Counted from the first letter of the stretch, positions 7,750-15,854 are shown. The stretch is DNA of 41,252 nucleotides from JAKQIM01 sp964633225 (GCA_964633225.1 CAZWFQ010000030.1:1-41252); one strand, 5' to 3'. Translations and numbers: made by a program. Notes: generated by a model not told the origin, from the sequence alone.

Positions 7750-9189
7750 TTAGGGCATCCTGGTACGTGATGGTCTATTGGCTTGCAGGTCGGCCTGGGC
7801 CTGTAATTCTTCGTTTGCTGCCCGCAGTTCTTCATTGGCAGCGCGCAGCTCTTCTTCTTGGGATGCCAGGTTTTCTGCCTGGGCCTGCAGCTCTTCAGCC
7901 TGGCGTTGGGTTTCAGCCAGCAGCTCCACCACCTGCAGGCGAGATTTTACCGAGTGCAGGGCAATGGCGATGCTCTCGGCGTTCTTTTCGAGAAATTCCT
8001 GGCTGAGGGGGGCAAAGCCTTTCAGCGTACCCAATTCCAAAATGCCCTCCACCTGGCCGTGATAAACCAGCGGGGCGATCATCACCTGCTGCGATTGCGC
8101 TTCACCCAGCCCCGAGGCCAGCTTCAAATAATCGGGTGGCAGGTCAGCCAGGTACAGGATGCGCGGCCGGCTGGCTGATTCGCTGGCGGTGCGTGCCACC
8201 TGTCCCGCCAGGCCCTCGCCGGCCTTGAAGGAATGCACCAGCGGCCTGGCCTGGGCGTAGCCTCCCACCCAGTTGAAGGTGCTGCCATCCCAGGCATACA
8301 TGGCCCCAACGTGGGCATGCAGGTACTCGGCCAGGGTTTTTAGCACGCGTTGGGCCAGGCTGCCCAGGCTTTGCTCCTGGCCCGGGTTCGGATCGGTGCG
8401 GATGGCGGCGCTCAGTTGGGCCTGGCCCAGCAGCAGCCAGGCCTGCTGTTCGCTGGTCTGGCGGGCAGCCTCCGCCTCCTGGCGGGCCTGTTCGGCGCTC
8501 AGGCTGCCCTGGATCAGCAGGTGATTGGCGGCGTCCAGCTCAAGGGCGCGCTGTTCCAGCAGGACCCGGTTTTTTTGTGCCTGGTGGCTGGCTTGCAGCG
8601 CGGTGAGCAGGGCGTGGCGCGTGAACCACAGGTTGATGGTGGCGAGGCCAATGGCAACAACGAATCCAAAGCCCTCGATGATCGTCAGGTCAGAGCTCAA
8701 GCCTGGGGACTGCGGCGTGATCCAGCCCTGGTGGATGGCCAGCCCAAACGCGGCATAGGTCAACAGGCTCAGCCCGGCCGTAACCAGGCCGGCTTTCGGG
8801 CCGATCAGCGTGGTGGCTGCGGCAATCACCGCAATCAAGAAGACGCGCCCGCTGCCCACCAGCCAACCATCGTATAAAGAGAAGCAGGCAAAGCCGAACA
8901 AACCACTGATAAAGATCAGGGCTCGCCACTGGTCTGGGATGCGGCGGTAAAACAACAGCACCAATCCAAGGCCATATGCGCCGATGTAATACGGCAAGAT
9001 TGCCGCATCACGCAGGCCCATTGCGGCGCTCACAATGATGTAAACGAGGGCAACGGCGCCGATGGCGATGGCCATGCCCAACAGCAGGTTCATGATGTGG
9101 TGCCGCAGATCGACCAGCCATTGGTTGGGCTCGGGACTGTTTTGGGCTGGCAGCGGGTCTTGTGGAGGGGGCGAAAAGGAAGAAGTCAT
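7750..9189 (-). CDS. Kinase-less membrane-GAF sensor protein A
   Basis: 479 residues. It has about six membrane segments (roughly 30-195), a signalling helix with the AEQARQEAEAARQ block (about 232-245), a GAF domain (about 262-415) and a C-terminal coiled coil (about 420-470) with two copies of EELRAANEEL. It stops just where the paralogous kinase (4153-7731) begins its HisKA approach, so it looks like a sensor half without a catalytic output. The ATG at 9189 overlaps the TGA of the upstream gene (ATGA) and has CGAGGAGCAAGC upstream, the same sequence found before the kinase. It may form mixed oligomers with the kinase or be modified by the CheR/CheB pair in the operon; both ideas are inference. 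Confidence 0.8.
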   Translation of the reverse strand: MTSSFSPPPQDPLPAQNSPEPNQWLVDLRHHIMNLLLGMAIAIGAVALVYIIVSAAMGLRDAAILPYYIGAYGLGLVLLFYRRIPDQWRALIFISGLFGFACFSLYDGWLVGSGRVFLIAVIAAATTLIGPKAGLVTAGLSLLTYAAFGLAIHQGWITPQSPGLSSDLTIIEGFGFVVAIGLATINLWFTRHALLTALQASHQAQKNRVLLEQRALELDAANHLLIQGSLSAEQARQEAEAARQTSEQQAWLLLGQAQLSAAIRTDPNPGQEQSLGSLAQRVLKTLAEYLHAHVGAMYAWDGSTFNWVGGYAQARPLVHSFKAGEGLAGQVARTASESASRPRILYLADLPPDYLKLASGLGEAQSQQVMIAPLVYHGQVEGILELGTLKGFAPLSQEFLEKNAESIAIALHSVKSRLQVVELLAETQRQAEELQAQAENLASQEEELRAANEELRAANEELQAQADLQANRPSRTRMP

Positions 9190-10496
9190 ACTGCTTGCTC
9201 CTCGGGGCCGTCTGTTTCTTCATCCTGCAGGTCATTTGCGCGCTGCGGTTGGTTTGCCCGCTGGCTTTCGGCCAGCAAGGCGTTGATCTGCTGGCGAGCC
9301 AGGGCAGTGCGCAGGGCCACCGCGCTGGGGCTGTTGACCATGCGCAGGTACTGCTCTTCGTGCGGCAGCAGGGATCGCAGCAGCAGCAGCTCCAGCACGC
9401 CAATCACCTGCTCACCATCCAGTAGGGGTTGGATCAACACCTGGCGGGGGGGGGTAGAGCCCAGCGTGGAATGGATGCGCAGGTCAGACTGCGAAATCCC
9501 TGTCAGCAGCGTGCTTTGCTTGTCAACCAGGGCTTGCCCAATCACACCCTGGCCGGGTTGGTAACTGTGGGTATCTTCAATCGCCACGGCATAACCGCCA
9601 GCCGGGTGCAGGGAGCCCGGCTGATCTTGAGCGCTGCTTTCTTGGACGTACAACACGGCCGCCGGGATATCCAGGTAGCGGCATACCTGGTTCAAAATGT
9701 TCTGGGCCAGGCGGGGCACGCTTTGCTCGCCGCTCATGGCTTCGATCAGGTGCAGTTGGCCGGCTGTGACCCAGGCCTGCTGCTCAATCGCCAGGCGCGC
9801 CACTTCGGCCTCCTGGCGCGCCTGCACGGCGTTCAGGGTGCGTTCTTGCACTTGTGTTTCCAGCGAGGCACTCAGGGCTTGTAGTTCTTGATTGCGTTCG
9901 GCCAGGGCGGTCTCATTTTTGCGTGCCCGCTGCAGGGCAAGGCGGATGCTGTAGTTGACCAGGATCAGCAGGATGGCCGTGATGACGAAGATAATGGCAT
10001 AGGTCACTGCCTGCAGCGCCCCAGCCGTCAACGGCTGCGTGGGGCGGATGATGCCGTTGGCCTCGGCCACAAATAATGCCCCCATGGCCAGCAATGTTAA
10101 TCCGCTGTATAAGATCACGGTTTGCACCGTGCCCAGCAGGCCGCTCATGATCACCGGCAAGAAGAGAATCGCCATCACCGGGGCGCGTGTGGTGCCCACG
10201 GCGATCACGCTGCCAATCCACATCATCAAAGGTTCTAATGGCAGCAGGCTGCCAACCAAGATAACATGGCCGCGGTGCACCGCCCTCAGCATCCAGATAT
10301 TGGCCGCGATCATAATTACCACCAGGGCCATGGTGATGGGGTTGGCCGGCATGCGCAGGAGGTAGATCAAGATGGAGGATCCCACCAGGATCACAATGAT
10401 TGAAAGCAAGATGATATGGAGCATACGGCCGGTGACCGCTTGATCTTCGTCGGTCAAAGCTGGGGGAAAGAAGAAATGCTTCCAACGTTTCAACAT
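9186..10496 (-). CDS. Kinase-less membrane-GAF sensor protein B
   Basis: 436 residues; ATG at 10496 with GAGG 8 bases upstream. Its first 180 residues (about six membrane segments) align visibly with the hybrid kinase N-terminus: both start with a basic/aromatic stretch ending FFFPP or FRPP and share the pattern LYTGL/LYSGL followed by AMAG/AMGA. The signalling helix (about 190-245) carries ASLETQVQERT, nearly the same as ASLETQVLERT in the kinase. A GAF domain follows (about 255-400), starting from SGEQSVPRLAQN. The C-terminus (about 405-436) is short, hydrophilic and acidic, without the EELRAA heptads or any catalytic domain. It is therefore a truncated paralogue of the kinase sensor half. 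Its 3' end overlaps the next gene by 4 bases, so the two are probably translationally coupled. Confidence 0.8.
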   Translation of the reverse strand: MLKRWKHFFFPPALTDEDQAVTGRMLHIILLSIIVILVGSSILIYLLRMPANPITMALVVIMIAANIWMLRAVHRGHVILVGSLLPLEPLMMWIGSVIAVGTTRAPVMAILFLPVIMSGLLGTVQTVILYSGLTLLAMGALFVAEANGIIRPTQPLTAGALQAVTYAIIFVITAILLILVNYSIRLALQRARKNETALAERNQELQALSASLETQVQERTLNAVQARQEAEVARLAIEQQAWVTAGQLHLIEAMSGEQSVPRLAQNILNQVCRYLDIPAAVLYVQESSAQDQPGSLHPAGGYAVAIEDTHSYQPGQGVIGQALVDKQSTLLTGISQSDLRIHSTLGSTPPRQVLIQPLLDGEQVIGVLELLLLRSLLPHEEQYLRMVNSPSAVALRTALARQQINALLAESQRANQPQRANDLQDEETDGPEEQAV

Positions 10497-10526
10497 ACGC
10501 AGCCTCGTTTAACCCATCTACAAAGT

Positions 10527-11135
10527 TCAGATTTTTCCCGCTTGCTCACCAATCTTGCACAACAACGCTCCGATCTGCTCTGGAGGAAGTATGTAATCTG
10601 CCTGGACGATAGCCAGGGCGGCCTGTGGCATAAAGGGCATCTCGGCACTGGCCGGGTCCTGGACAACGGTCAGGCCGCTGCGGTCCAGGATGGTTTTTAA
10701 GCCGTTGGCGCCGTCATTGTTGGCGCCGCTCAGCACCACCCCCACCAGGCCGGGCCCATACACCTCGCTGGCGCTCTCGAACAACACATCGATGGAAGGG
10801 CGGGAATAGTTCACTTTTGCATCGATAGAGAGCGCAAAGGTGTGGTCATCTTCCACCAGCAGATGGTAATTTGGCGGTGCAAAATAGATACAGCCGGCAA
10901 GGATCGGCTCTTTTTCAGCCGCTTCCTTCAAGTTGACCTGGCAGCATTTTGATTGGTAGAAAATGGCCGGCCCCTCTTGCTGGGGGTGCAGGTGCTGAAC
11001 CACGATCACGGGCAGGGGATATTTGGCCGGTAAAGCTGGCAGGATGGTGCTCAAGGCCGATGTTCCGCCTGCTGATGCGCCAATTACCACCGCGGCGTAG
11101 CTGGCTGCTCGGGCTGGCGTTTTCAGAGCAGTCAT
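10527..11135 (-). CDS. CheB-type protein-glutamate methylesterase without receiver domain
   Basis: 202 residues from the ATG at 11135, which overlaps the stop of the cheR-like gene (ATGA); a GTG nine bases earlier is the alternative. The catalytic triad of CheB methylesterases is visible: Ser in VIGASAGG, His in VVQHLHP and Asp in LSGANNDGA. The family also removes methyl groups or amides from receptor glutamates. The usual N-terminal receiver domain is absent, so the activity is not controlled by phosphorylation on the same chain. No chemoreceptor is encoded nearby, so its substrate is probably one of the sensor proteins of this operon (inference). Its coupling to CheR supports a methylation/demethylation cycle. 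Confidence 0.9.
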   Translation of the reverse strand: MTALKTPARAASYAAVVIGASAGGTSALSTILPALPAKYPLPVIVVQHLHPQQEGPAIFYQSKCCQVNLKEAAEKEPILAGCIYFAPPNYHLLVEDDHTFALSIDAKVNYSRPSIDVLFESASEVYGPGLVGVVLSGANNDGANGLKTILDRSGLTVVQDPASAEMPFMPQAALAIVQADYILPPEQIGALLCKIGEQAGKI

Positions 11136-12013
11136 GCCGGCCACCCTGCGCTCTTGGGGGCAGGGGGCGCGGCCTTCAGCGGCCCGGTGGCAGGACGTTT
11201 TTGATAGATTTTCTCGGCTGCATCAATGATGGCGTATTCTCCGCGCACATCCAATGCATCCAGCGACTCTTTATTGCCCAGGCACAAGAACCCCCCGTTG
11301 CCAAGGCTTTGGGTAAAGTTGTTCAGCACCCAGTTTTGCAGGGGCCGGTCAAAGTAGATCAGTACGTTGCGGCAGAAGATCAACTGCACCTCGCTGAAGA
11401 CGCCATCGCTAGCCAGGTTGTGATTGGCAAAGGTGATATTGTTCTTCAGAACGGGGTTGATGATGGCAGACTGGTAATCAGCGTGGTAATAATCGGAAAA
11501 TGAACCCTGCCCGCCCGCTTTCTGATAGCTGCTGGTGTGCTGCCGGATATCTTTGAGCGGGTAAATCCCATCTTGGGCTTGCTTCAATGCGGTTTCGTTG
11601 AAGTCGGTGGCAAAAAGCTTGGCTCTCTCATACAGGCCTTCTTCGTAAAGCAAGATGGCTAACGAATAGACCTCTTCGCCGGTGGCACAGCCCGCCACCC
11701 AGACCTTGAAGAAGGGATAGGTTCCCAAGTAGGGTAAGACTTTTTGGCGCACAGCCTGGTAAAAGGATGGATCGCGGAACATCTCGGTCACGGTAACCGA
11801 TAGGTTCGTGATCAAGGTGTGCGCCACATCCTCATCCCACAACAGCGCGTCGAGCAGCTCGCTCAGGCGTCTGTAACCAGATTTTGCCAGGGCATGGCGC
11901 AGGCGGCGGCGCAGCGAGGCGCGGGCATAATGCCTGAAATCATACCCGTAGCGGCGATGCATTGCCTCCACCAGCAGTTCGACCTCGATTTTTTCGATCT
12001 CGTCATTTTTCAT
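11132..12013 (-). CDS. CheR-type protein-glutamate O-methyltransferase
   Basis: 293 residues, first gene of the operon. It has the all-alpha CheR N-domain (about 8-75) with the basic stretch ASLRRRLRHAL, then the catalytic domain with TEMFRDP, the SAM-binding loop GCATGEEVYSLAI, an acidic ATDFNETAL strand and the motif CRNVLIYFD. CheR transfers methyl groups from S-adenosylmethionine to glutamates of chemoreceptor coiled coils. A Pro/Ala-rich tail (about 272-293) replaces the pentapeptide-binding or TPR extensions seen in some relatives. The downstream cheB-like gene overlaps it by 4 bases. The start at 12013 lies about 75 bases from a minus-strand TATAAT at 12088-12093. Confidence 0.93.
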   Translation of the reverse strand: MKNDEIEKIEVELLVEAMHRRYGYDFRHYARASLRRRLRHALAKSGYRRLSELLDALLWDEDVAHTLITNLSVTVTEMFRDPSFYQAVRQKVLPYLGTYPFFKVWVAGCATGEEVYSLAILLYEEGLYERAKLFATDFNETALKQAQDGIYPLKDIRQHTSSYQKAGGQGSFSDYYHADYQSAIINPVLKNNITFANHNLASDGVFSEVQLIFCRNVLIYFDRPLQNWVLNNFTQSLGNGGFLCLGNKESLDALDVRGEYAIIDAAEKIYQKRPATGPLKAAPPAPKSAGWPA

Positions 12014-12087
12014 GCTAGTTGGTGGTCAAGAGCATCTCCAAACTGGGAGAATGCATATCGGCTAGATGGGGCTGTTTTGATGAGGGT

Positions 12088-12112
12088 ATTATAGCAAATT
12101 TTCCGCTATAAT
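12088..12112. promoter_or_regulatory. Divergent -10 elements inside an inverted repeat
   Basis: ATTATAGC (12088-12095) and GCTATAAT (12105-12112) form an 8-bp inverted repeat around a 9-base centre. Each arm is a perfect TATAAT on its own strand: 12107-12112 faces nadC and 12088-12093 (minus) faces cheR. Neither has a clear TTGACA-like -35. The plus-strand -10 ends only 6 bases before the nadC ATG, implying a leaderless nadC mRNA. Confidence 0.6.
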
Positions 12113-12118
12113 TGAAAC

Positions 12119-13054
12119 ATGAACACTCTCCCTTCTGATTTCCCCGCCCGTTTTAGCCGCGCCGCAAGCCTCTTGCCGCCTGAGCTGCGCCACCCCTCGG
12201 TGCTGGCTTTGATCCAGTTGGCGCTGGCCGAAGATCTCTCGCCCCAGGCCGATTTTACCGGGTTGGGCAACGAGCCCTCGGCTGGTGATATCACCAGCCT
12301 GTCCACCCTACCCCCCGATTCGCACCTGGATGGGCGCATCACTGCCAAGGCCGCCGGCGTGGTGGCTGGGCTGCCGGTGGCAGGGGCCGCCTTTGTTTTT
12401 TTAGATGCCACCATCGATTTTTTGCCCCAGGTCGCCGATGGGCAGGTTGTGACCGAGGGCCAGCTCCTGGCTGAGGTGAGCGGCTCAGGCCGCAGTTTGT
12501 TGGCTGGCGAGCGCACCGCCCTGAACTTCTTGGGCCGTATGTCGGGCATTGCCAGCCTCACGCGCCAATTTGTAGATGCGGTTGCCGGAACCAACGCCAG
12601 GATCCTCGATACGCGCAAAACTGCCCCTGCCTCGCGGCGCCTGGATAAGTATGCCGTGCGCATGGGAGGCGGGCAAAACCACCGCTCTGGGCTGTATGAC
12701 ATGATCCTGGTCAAGGATAACCACATTGATGGCGCAGATGGCATCAAGCCGGCAGTGGAACGCGCCCGCGAGCGCTATGGTGACCGTTACCCAATCGAAG
12801 TTGAGGTGAAAGACCTGGCCGAGCTGCGCATTGCGCTGTCGTTGGATGTGAACCGCATTATGCTCGACAACATGGACCTCGACACCATGCGCCAGGCCGT
12901 CAACCTGGCAGGGGGGCGCATCCCCCTGGAGGCTTCGGGCAACGTCACCCTGGCCCGCCTGCGTCAGATTGCCGAGACCGGGGTGGATTTCATCTCTTCC
13001 GGCGCCCTGACCCACTCGGCCCCGGTGCTTGACATCAGTCTTCGTTTGCGGTAA
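12119..13054 (+). CDS. nadC: Nicotinate-nucleotide diphosphorylase (carboxylating)
   Basis: 311 residues. It converts quinolinate and PRPP to nicotinate mononucleotide, CO2 and PPi, the third dedicated step of de novo NAD synthesis. Family motifs are in order: GDITS with AKAAGVVAGLP (N-terminal domain), LLAGERTALNFLGRMSGIAS, the basic site ILDTRKTAPASR, MGGGQNHRSGLYDMILVKDNH, EVEVKDLAE, RIMLDNMD, and the closing phosphate-binding EASGNV with ISSGALTHS. The start at 12119 has no ribosome binding site, and a TATAAT ends 6 bases before it, consistent with leaderless translation. It is followed by nadA after 87 bases and then nadB. Confidence 0.96.
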   Translation: MNTLPSDFPARFSRAASLLPPELRHPSVLALIQLALAEDLSPQADFTGLGNEPSAGDITSLSTLPPDSHLDGRITAKAAGVVAGLPVAGAAFVFLDATIDFLPQVADGQVVTEGQLLAEVSGSGRSLLAGERTALNFLGRMSGIASLTRQFVDAVAGTNARILDTRKTAPASRRLDKYAVRMGGGQNHRSGLYDMILVKDNHIDGADGIKPAVERARERYGDRYPIEVEVKDLAELRIALSLDVNRIMLDNMDLDTMRQAVNLAGGRIPLEASGNVTLARLRQIAETGVDFISSGALTHSAPVLDISLRLR

Positions 13055-13056
13055 CA

Positions 13057-13081
13057 TATAGTGTAGATATTACAATATATA
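13057..13081. promoter_or_regulatory. AT-rich imperfect palindrome between nadC and nadA
   Basis: The sequence TATAGTGTAGATATTACAATATATA starts just after the nadC stop, and its two halves (TATAGTGTA and TTACAATATA) are roughly complementary. Its AT-richness stands out from the GC-rich surroundings. It could be an operator or promoter for nadA-nadB; no regulator can be named from sequence alone. Confidence 0.3.
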
Positions 13082-13095
13082 GATTGGGCGCCGGT

Positions 13096-13112
13096 TGGCC
13101 GCAGCGCGGCCA
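13096..13112 (+). repeat. GC-rich hairpin upstream of nadA
   Basis: TGGCCGC (13096-13102) and GCGGCCA (13106-13112) form a 7-bp stem with a 3-base loop, about 17 bases before the GAGGAG of nadA. It may be a partial terminator or attenuating leader element between nadC and nadA. Confidence 0.45.
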
Positions 13113-13141
13113 GCGGATCCCAGGCCTGTGAGGAGTTTGCC

Positions 13142-14182
13142 ATGTCGGTAGAGGAAATGTATCAACAGCTTAAGCACAAGCTGGGCAGTGTGGTGCCAGA
13201 TGTGGAGCTGCGCATCAAGGCCGAGCTGGCGGATGAGATCAACCGCCTCAAGGTGGAGCGCAACGCCGTGATCTTGGGGCACAATTACATGGAGCCGGCT
13301 CTTTTTCACTCCATTCCAGATTTCAAGGGTGATTCCCTCGACCTAAGCCGCAAGGCCGCCCAGACGGATAAAGACGTGATCGTTTTCTGCGGGGTGCGCT
13401 TCATGGCTGAAACGGCCAAGATCCTCAACCCTTCGAAGACGGTGCTGCTGCCTTCCAATAAAGCCGGCTGCTCGCTGGCTGAGAGCATCACCGCAGAAGA
13501 TGTGCGCCAGCTCAGAGCTCGCTTCCCGGGCCTGCCGGTGGTGGCTTACGTCAATACCTATGCGGATGTGAAGGCCGAGGTGGATATTTGCTGCACCTCT
13601 GGCAACGCCGTAGCTGTGGTCGAATCGCTGCACAGCCCGGCGATCATCTTCTTGCCAGATGAATACCTGGCCCGTAACGTGGCGCGCGAGACCGGCAAGC
13701 ACATTATCTTCCCTTGCCTCACCGGTCCCTCTGACCCGGCCTTTGCCACCGAGCTGGATTATCAGATGGTCGGTTGGCGCGGCCGCTGCGAGGTGCACGA
13801 GAAGTTCACCGTGGCCGATATCCAGGCCGTGCGCCAGCAGTTCCCCGATGTCTTCATCCTTTCGCATCCTGAGTGCAGCCCCGAAGTGGTGGCCGCGTCT
13901 GACTTTGCGGGCAGCACCAATGCCATGATCCGCCAAGTTGAGCAGTCCAACGCGCCGCATTACCTGCTGCTGACCGAATGCTCGATGGGTGACAACATCG
14001 CCGCGGCCAATCCAGATAAAGAGATGCTGCGCCTGTGCATGGTGCGCTGCCCGCACATGAACACCATCACCCTTGAGGATACGTTGGCCTCGCTCCAGCG
14101 CATGCGTTACGTCATCGAGGTTCCCGAAGATATCCGCTGCCGTGCGGCTGAATCTGTCGAAAGAATGATTGCCATCGGCTGA
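13142..14182 (+). CDS. nadA: Quinolinate synthase
   Basis: 346 residues. It condenses iminoaspartate with dihydroxyacetone phosphate to form quinolinate, using a [4Fe-4S] cluster. The start at 13142 has GAGGAG about 7 bases upstream. Visible landmarks are VILGHNYMEPALF near the N-terminus, FCGVRFMAETAKIL, the likely cluster ligands C110 (KAGCSLAES), C245 (SHPECSPEV) and C303 (RCPHMNTITLEDTL), and VAYVNTYADVKAEVDICCTS. The spacing fits the three pseudo-symmetric NadA domains. It lies between nadC and nadB on the same strand, giving the full aspartate-to-NaMN route. Confidence 0.96.
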   Translation: MSVEEMYQQLKHKLGSVVPDVELRIKAELADEINRLKVERNAVILGHNYMEPALFHSIPDFKGDSLDLSRKAAQTDKDVIVFCGVRFMAETAKILNPSKTVLLPSNKAGCSLAESITAEDVRQLRARFPGLPVVAYVNTYADVKAEVDICCTSGNAVAVVESLHSPAIIFLPDEYLARNVARETGKHIIFPCLTGPSDPAFATELDYQMVGWRGRCEVHEKFTVADIQAVRQQFPDVFILSHPECSPEVVAASDFAGSTNAMIRQVEQSNAPHYLLLTECSMGDNIAAANPDKEMLRLCMVRCPHMNTITLEDTLASLQRMRYVIEVPEDIRCRAAESVERMIAIG

Positions 14183-14228
14183 GCAATTTCTGGGAGTTCG
14201 GGCCGAAATTCTTGATCCGAGGTAGGGT

Positions 14229-15854
14229 ATGCAAACAGATGTCCTGATCATTGGGTGTGGCATTGCCGGGGCGGCCGCGGCCCTGCGCTTGGCGGCTGAC
14301 CGCCAGCGCACGATCACCGTGGTGACGAGCGCCGAAGAGGCCATAGAGTCCAACTCGCGCTATGCCCAGGGGGGGATTGTGGGGCGCGGCCCCGACGACA
14401 GCCCGGCCCTGTTGGTGCAAGATGTGCTGGCGGCTGGGGCGGGGTTGTCTTACCCGCCCGCCGTGACGTTGTTGGCAGAGCGCGGCCCGGCCCTGATCGA
14501 GGAGCTGCTGATCGGCGAAGCGGGGCTGCCCTTTGACCGTGACCCTGCCGGGCAGCCTGCCTTTGGGTTGGAGGCCGCCCATTCCACCCGTCGCATCCTG
14601 CACGTGGCAGATGGCACAGGCCAGGCAATTATGCGCGCCATGCTGGCGCGCCTGGCGGCCCTGCCCAATATCACCCTGCTCACGCGCAGCAGCGTGGTTG
14701 AGCTGATCACATTCCCGCACCACTCACATGATCTGCTGGATGTCTACCGCCCGCTGGCCTGCCACGGGGCCTATGTCTTTGACCAGGCCACCCACCAGGT
14801 GCAGCCGGTCCTGGCCGGGCAAACCATCCTGGCAACCGGCGGCCTGGGGCAGATCTTTCTCAATACCACCAATCCGCCCGGCTCGCGCGGCGACGGCCTG
14901 GCGATGGCCTACCGTGCCGGGGCGCGCATTGTCAACGCGGAGTTCGTTCAATTCCATCCCACCGCCCTGCATTCTGCCTCTGCCACCAAGTTCCTGATCA
15001 GTGAAGCGGTGCGCGGTGAGGGCGGCGTGCTGTTGACCCCTGATGGCGAGCCTTTTATGGAGCGCTATGCCCCTGACTGGAAGGATTTAGCCCCACGCGA
15101 TGTGGTGGCGCGCGCTATTTTTAATGAAATGCTTGAGCATGCCTACCCCTACGTGCTGTTGGATATTGCTTCCCGCCGCCCGGCGGAGTACCTGCGCCAG
15201 CGCTTCCCGCGCATTGACGCCCACTGCCGCCAGCAAAATATTGACATCACCCAGCAGCCCATCCCGGTCATCCCGGCGGCACATTACTCTTGTGGCGGCG
15301 TGCTGGTTGACCTGGCTGGGCGCACCACCATCCCTGGCTTGTATGCCGTGGGCGAGGTGAGCTGCACCGGTGTGCACGGTGCCAACCGCCTGGCCTCTAC
15401 CTCTTTGCTTGAGGGCCTGGTGTGGGGCTGCCAGGCTGCCGACGATATCCGTCAATTGGCCGTTGTGCATCCGCTGAAGGAAAGCGCCGTGCCGGCCTGG
15501 AATGACCGCAACCTGATCTATGAGGCCGACCCCAACCTGATCCAGGGCGACATGCAGCGCATCCGCAGCCTGATGTGGCATTACGTGGGTCTGGTGCGCA
15601 GTGAATACCGCCTCAACCGGGCCATCCGCGACCTGCGCCAGCTCTGGTTGGAGATCGAAGAGTTTTATCGCAAGACGTACTTGAGTGACGGCCTGATTGG
15701 CCTGCGTAACAGTGCCCAGGCCGCCCTGATCGTGGCCTACGCCGCACAGCGCAACCGCCGCAGCCTGGGCTGCCATTACCGCGAAGATGGCGGAAAACTA
15801 CAGGATGCCGGTCCGGCCCCAGAACAGACGGTGAAACTGAGCGGGGGAATATAA
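14229..15854 (+). CDS. nadB: L-aspartate oxidase
   Basis: 541 residues; the ATG at 14229 follows GAGGTAGGGT. This flavoprotein oxidises L-aspartate to iminoaspartate, the substrate of NadA. It has an N-terminal FAD-binding GCGIAGAAAA motif (residues 10-19), the family block NSRYAQGGI, the ILATGGLGQIF strand, AEFVQFHPTAL, the RGEGG loop, HYSCGGV and the closing FAD block GEVSCTGVHGANRLASTSLLEG. The helical C-terminal domain is present (about 425-520), with typical full length. A TATAAT overlaps the stop codon (15850-15855) and may serve the next gene. Confidence 0.95.
   Translation: MQTDVLIIGCGIAGAAAALRLAADRQRTITVVTSAEEAIESNSRYAQGGIVGRGPDDSPALLVQDVLAAGAGLSYPPAVTLLAERGPALIEELLIGEAGLPFDRDPAGQPAFGLEAAHSTRRILHVADGTGQAIMRAMLARLAALPNITLLTRSSVVELITFPHHSHDLLDVYRPLACHGAYVFDQATHQVQPVLAGQTILATGGLGQIFLNTTNPPGSRGDGLAMAYRAGARIVNAEFVQFHPTALHSASATKFLISEAVRGEGGVLLTPDGEPFMERYAPDWKDLAPRDVVARAIFNEMLEHAYPYVLLDIASRRPAEYLRQRFPRIDAHCRQQNIDITQQPIPVIPAAHYSCGGVLVDLAGRTTIPGLYAVGEVSCTGVHGANRLASTSLLEGLVWGCQAADDIRQLAVVHPLKESAVPAWNDRNLIYEADPNLIQGDMQRIRSLMWHYVGLVRSEYRLNRAIRDLRQLWLEIEEFYRKTYLSDGLIGLRNSAQAALIVAYAAQRNRRSLGCHYREDGGKLQDAGPAPEQTVKLSGGI

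Noticed and set aside
13343..14353. Minus-strand open frame (336 codons) opposite nadA and nadB
   Set aside because: nadA and nadB are certain by motif; the opposite frame has His/Arg-rich composition without family features.
15087..15776. Minus-strand open frame opposite nadB
   Set aside because: Shadow frame of nadB codon bias; no start signal.
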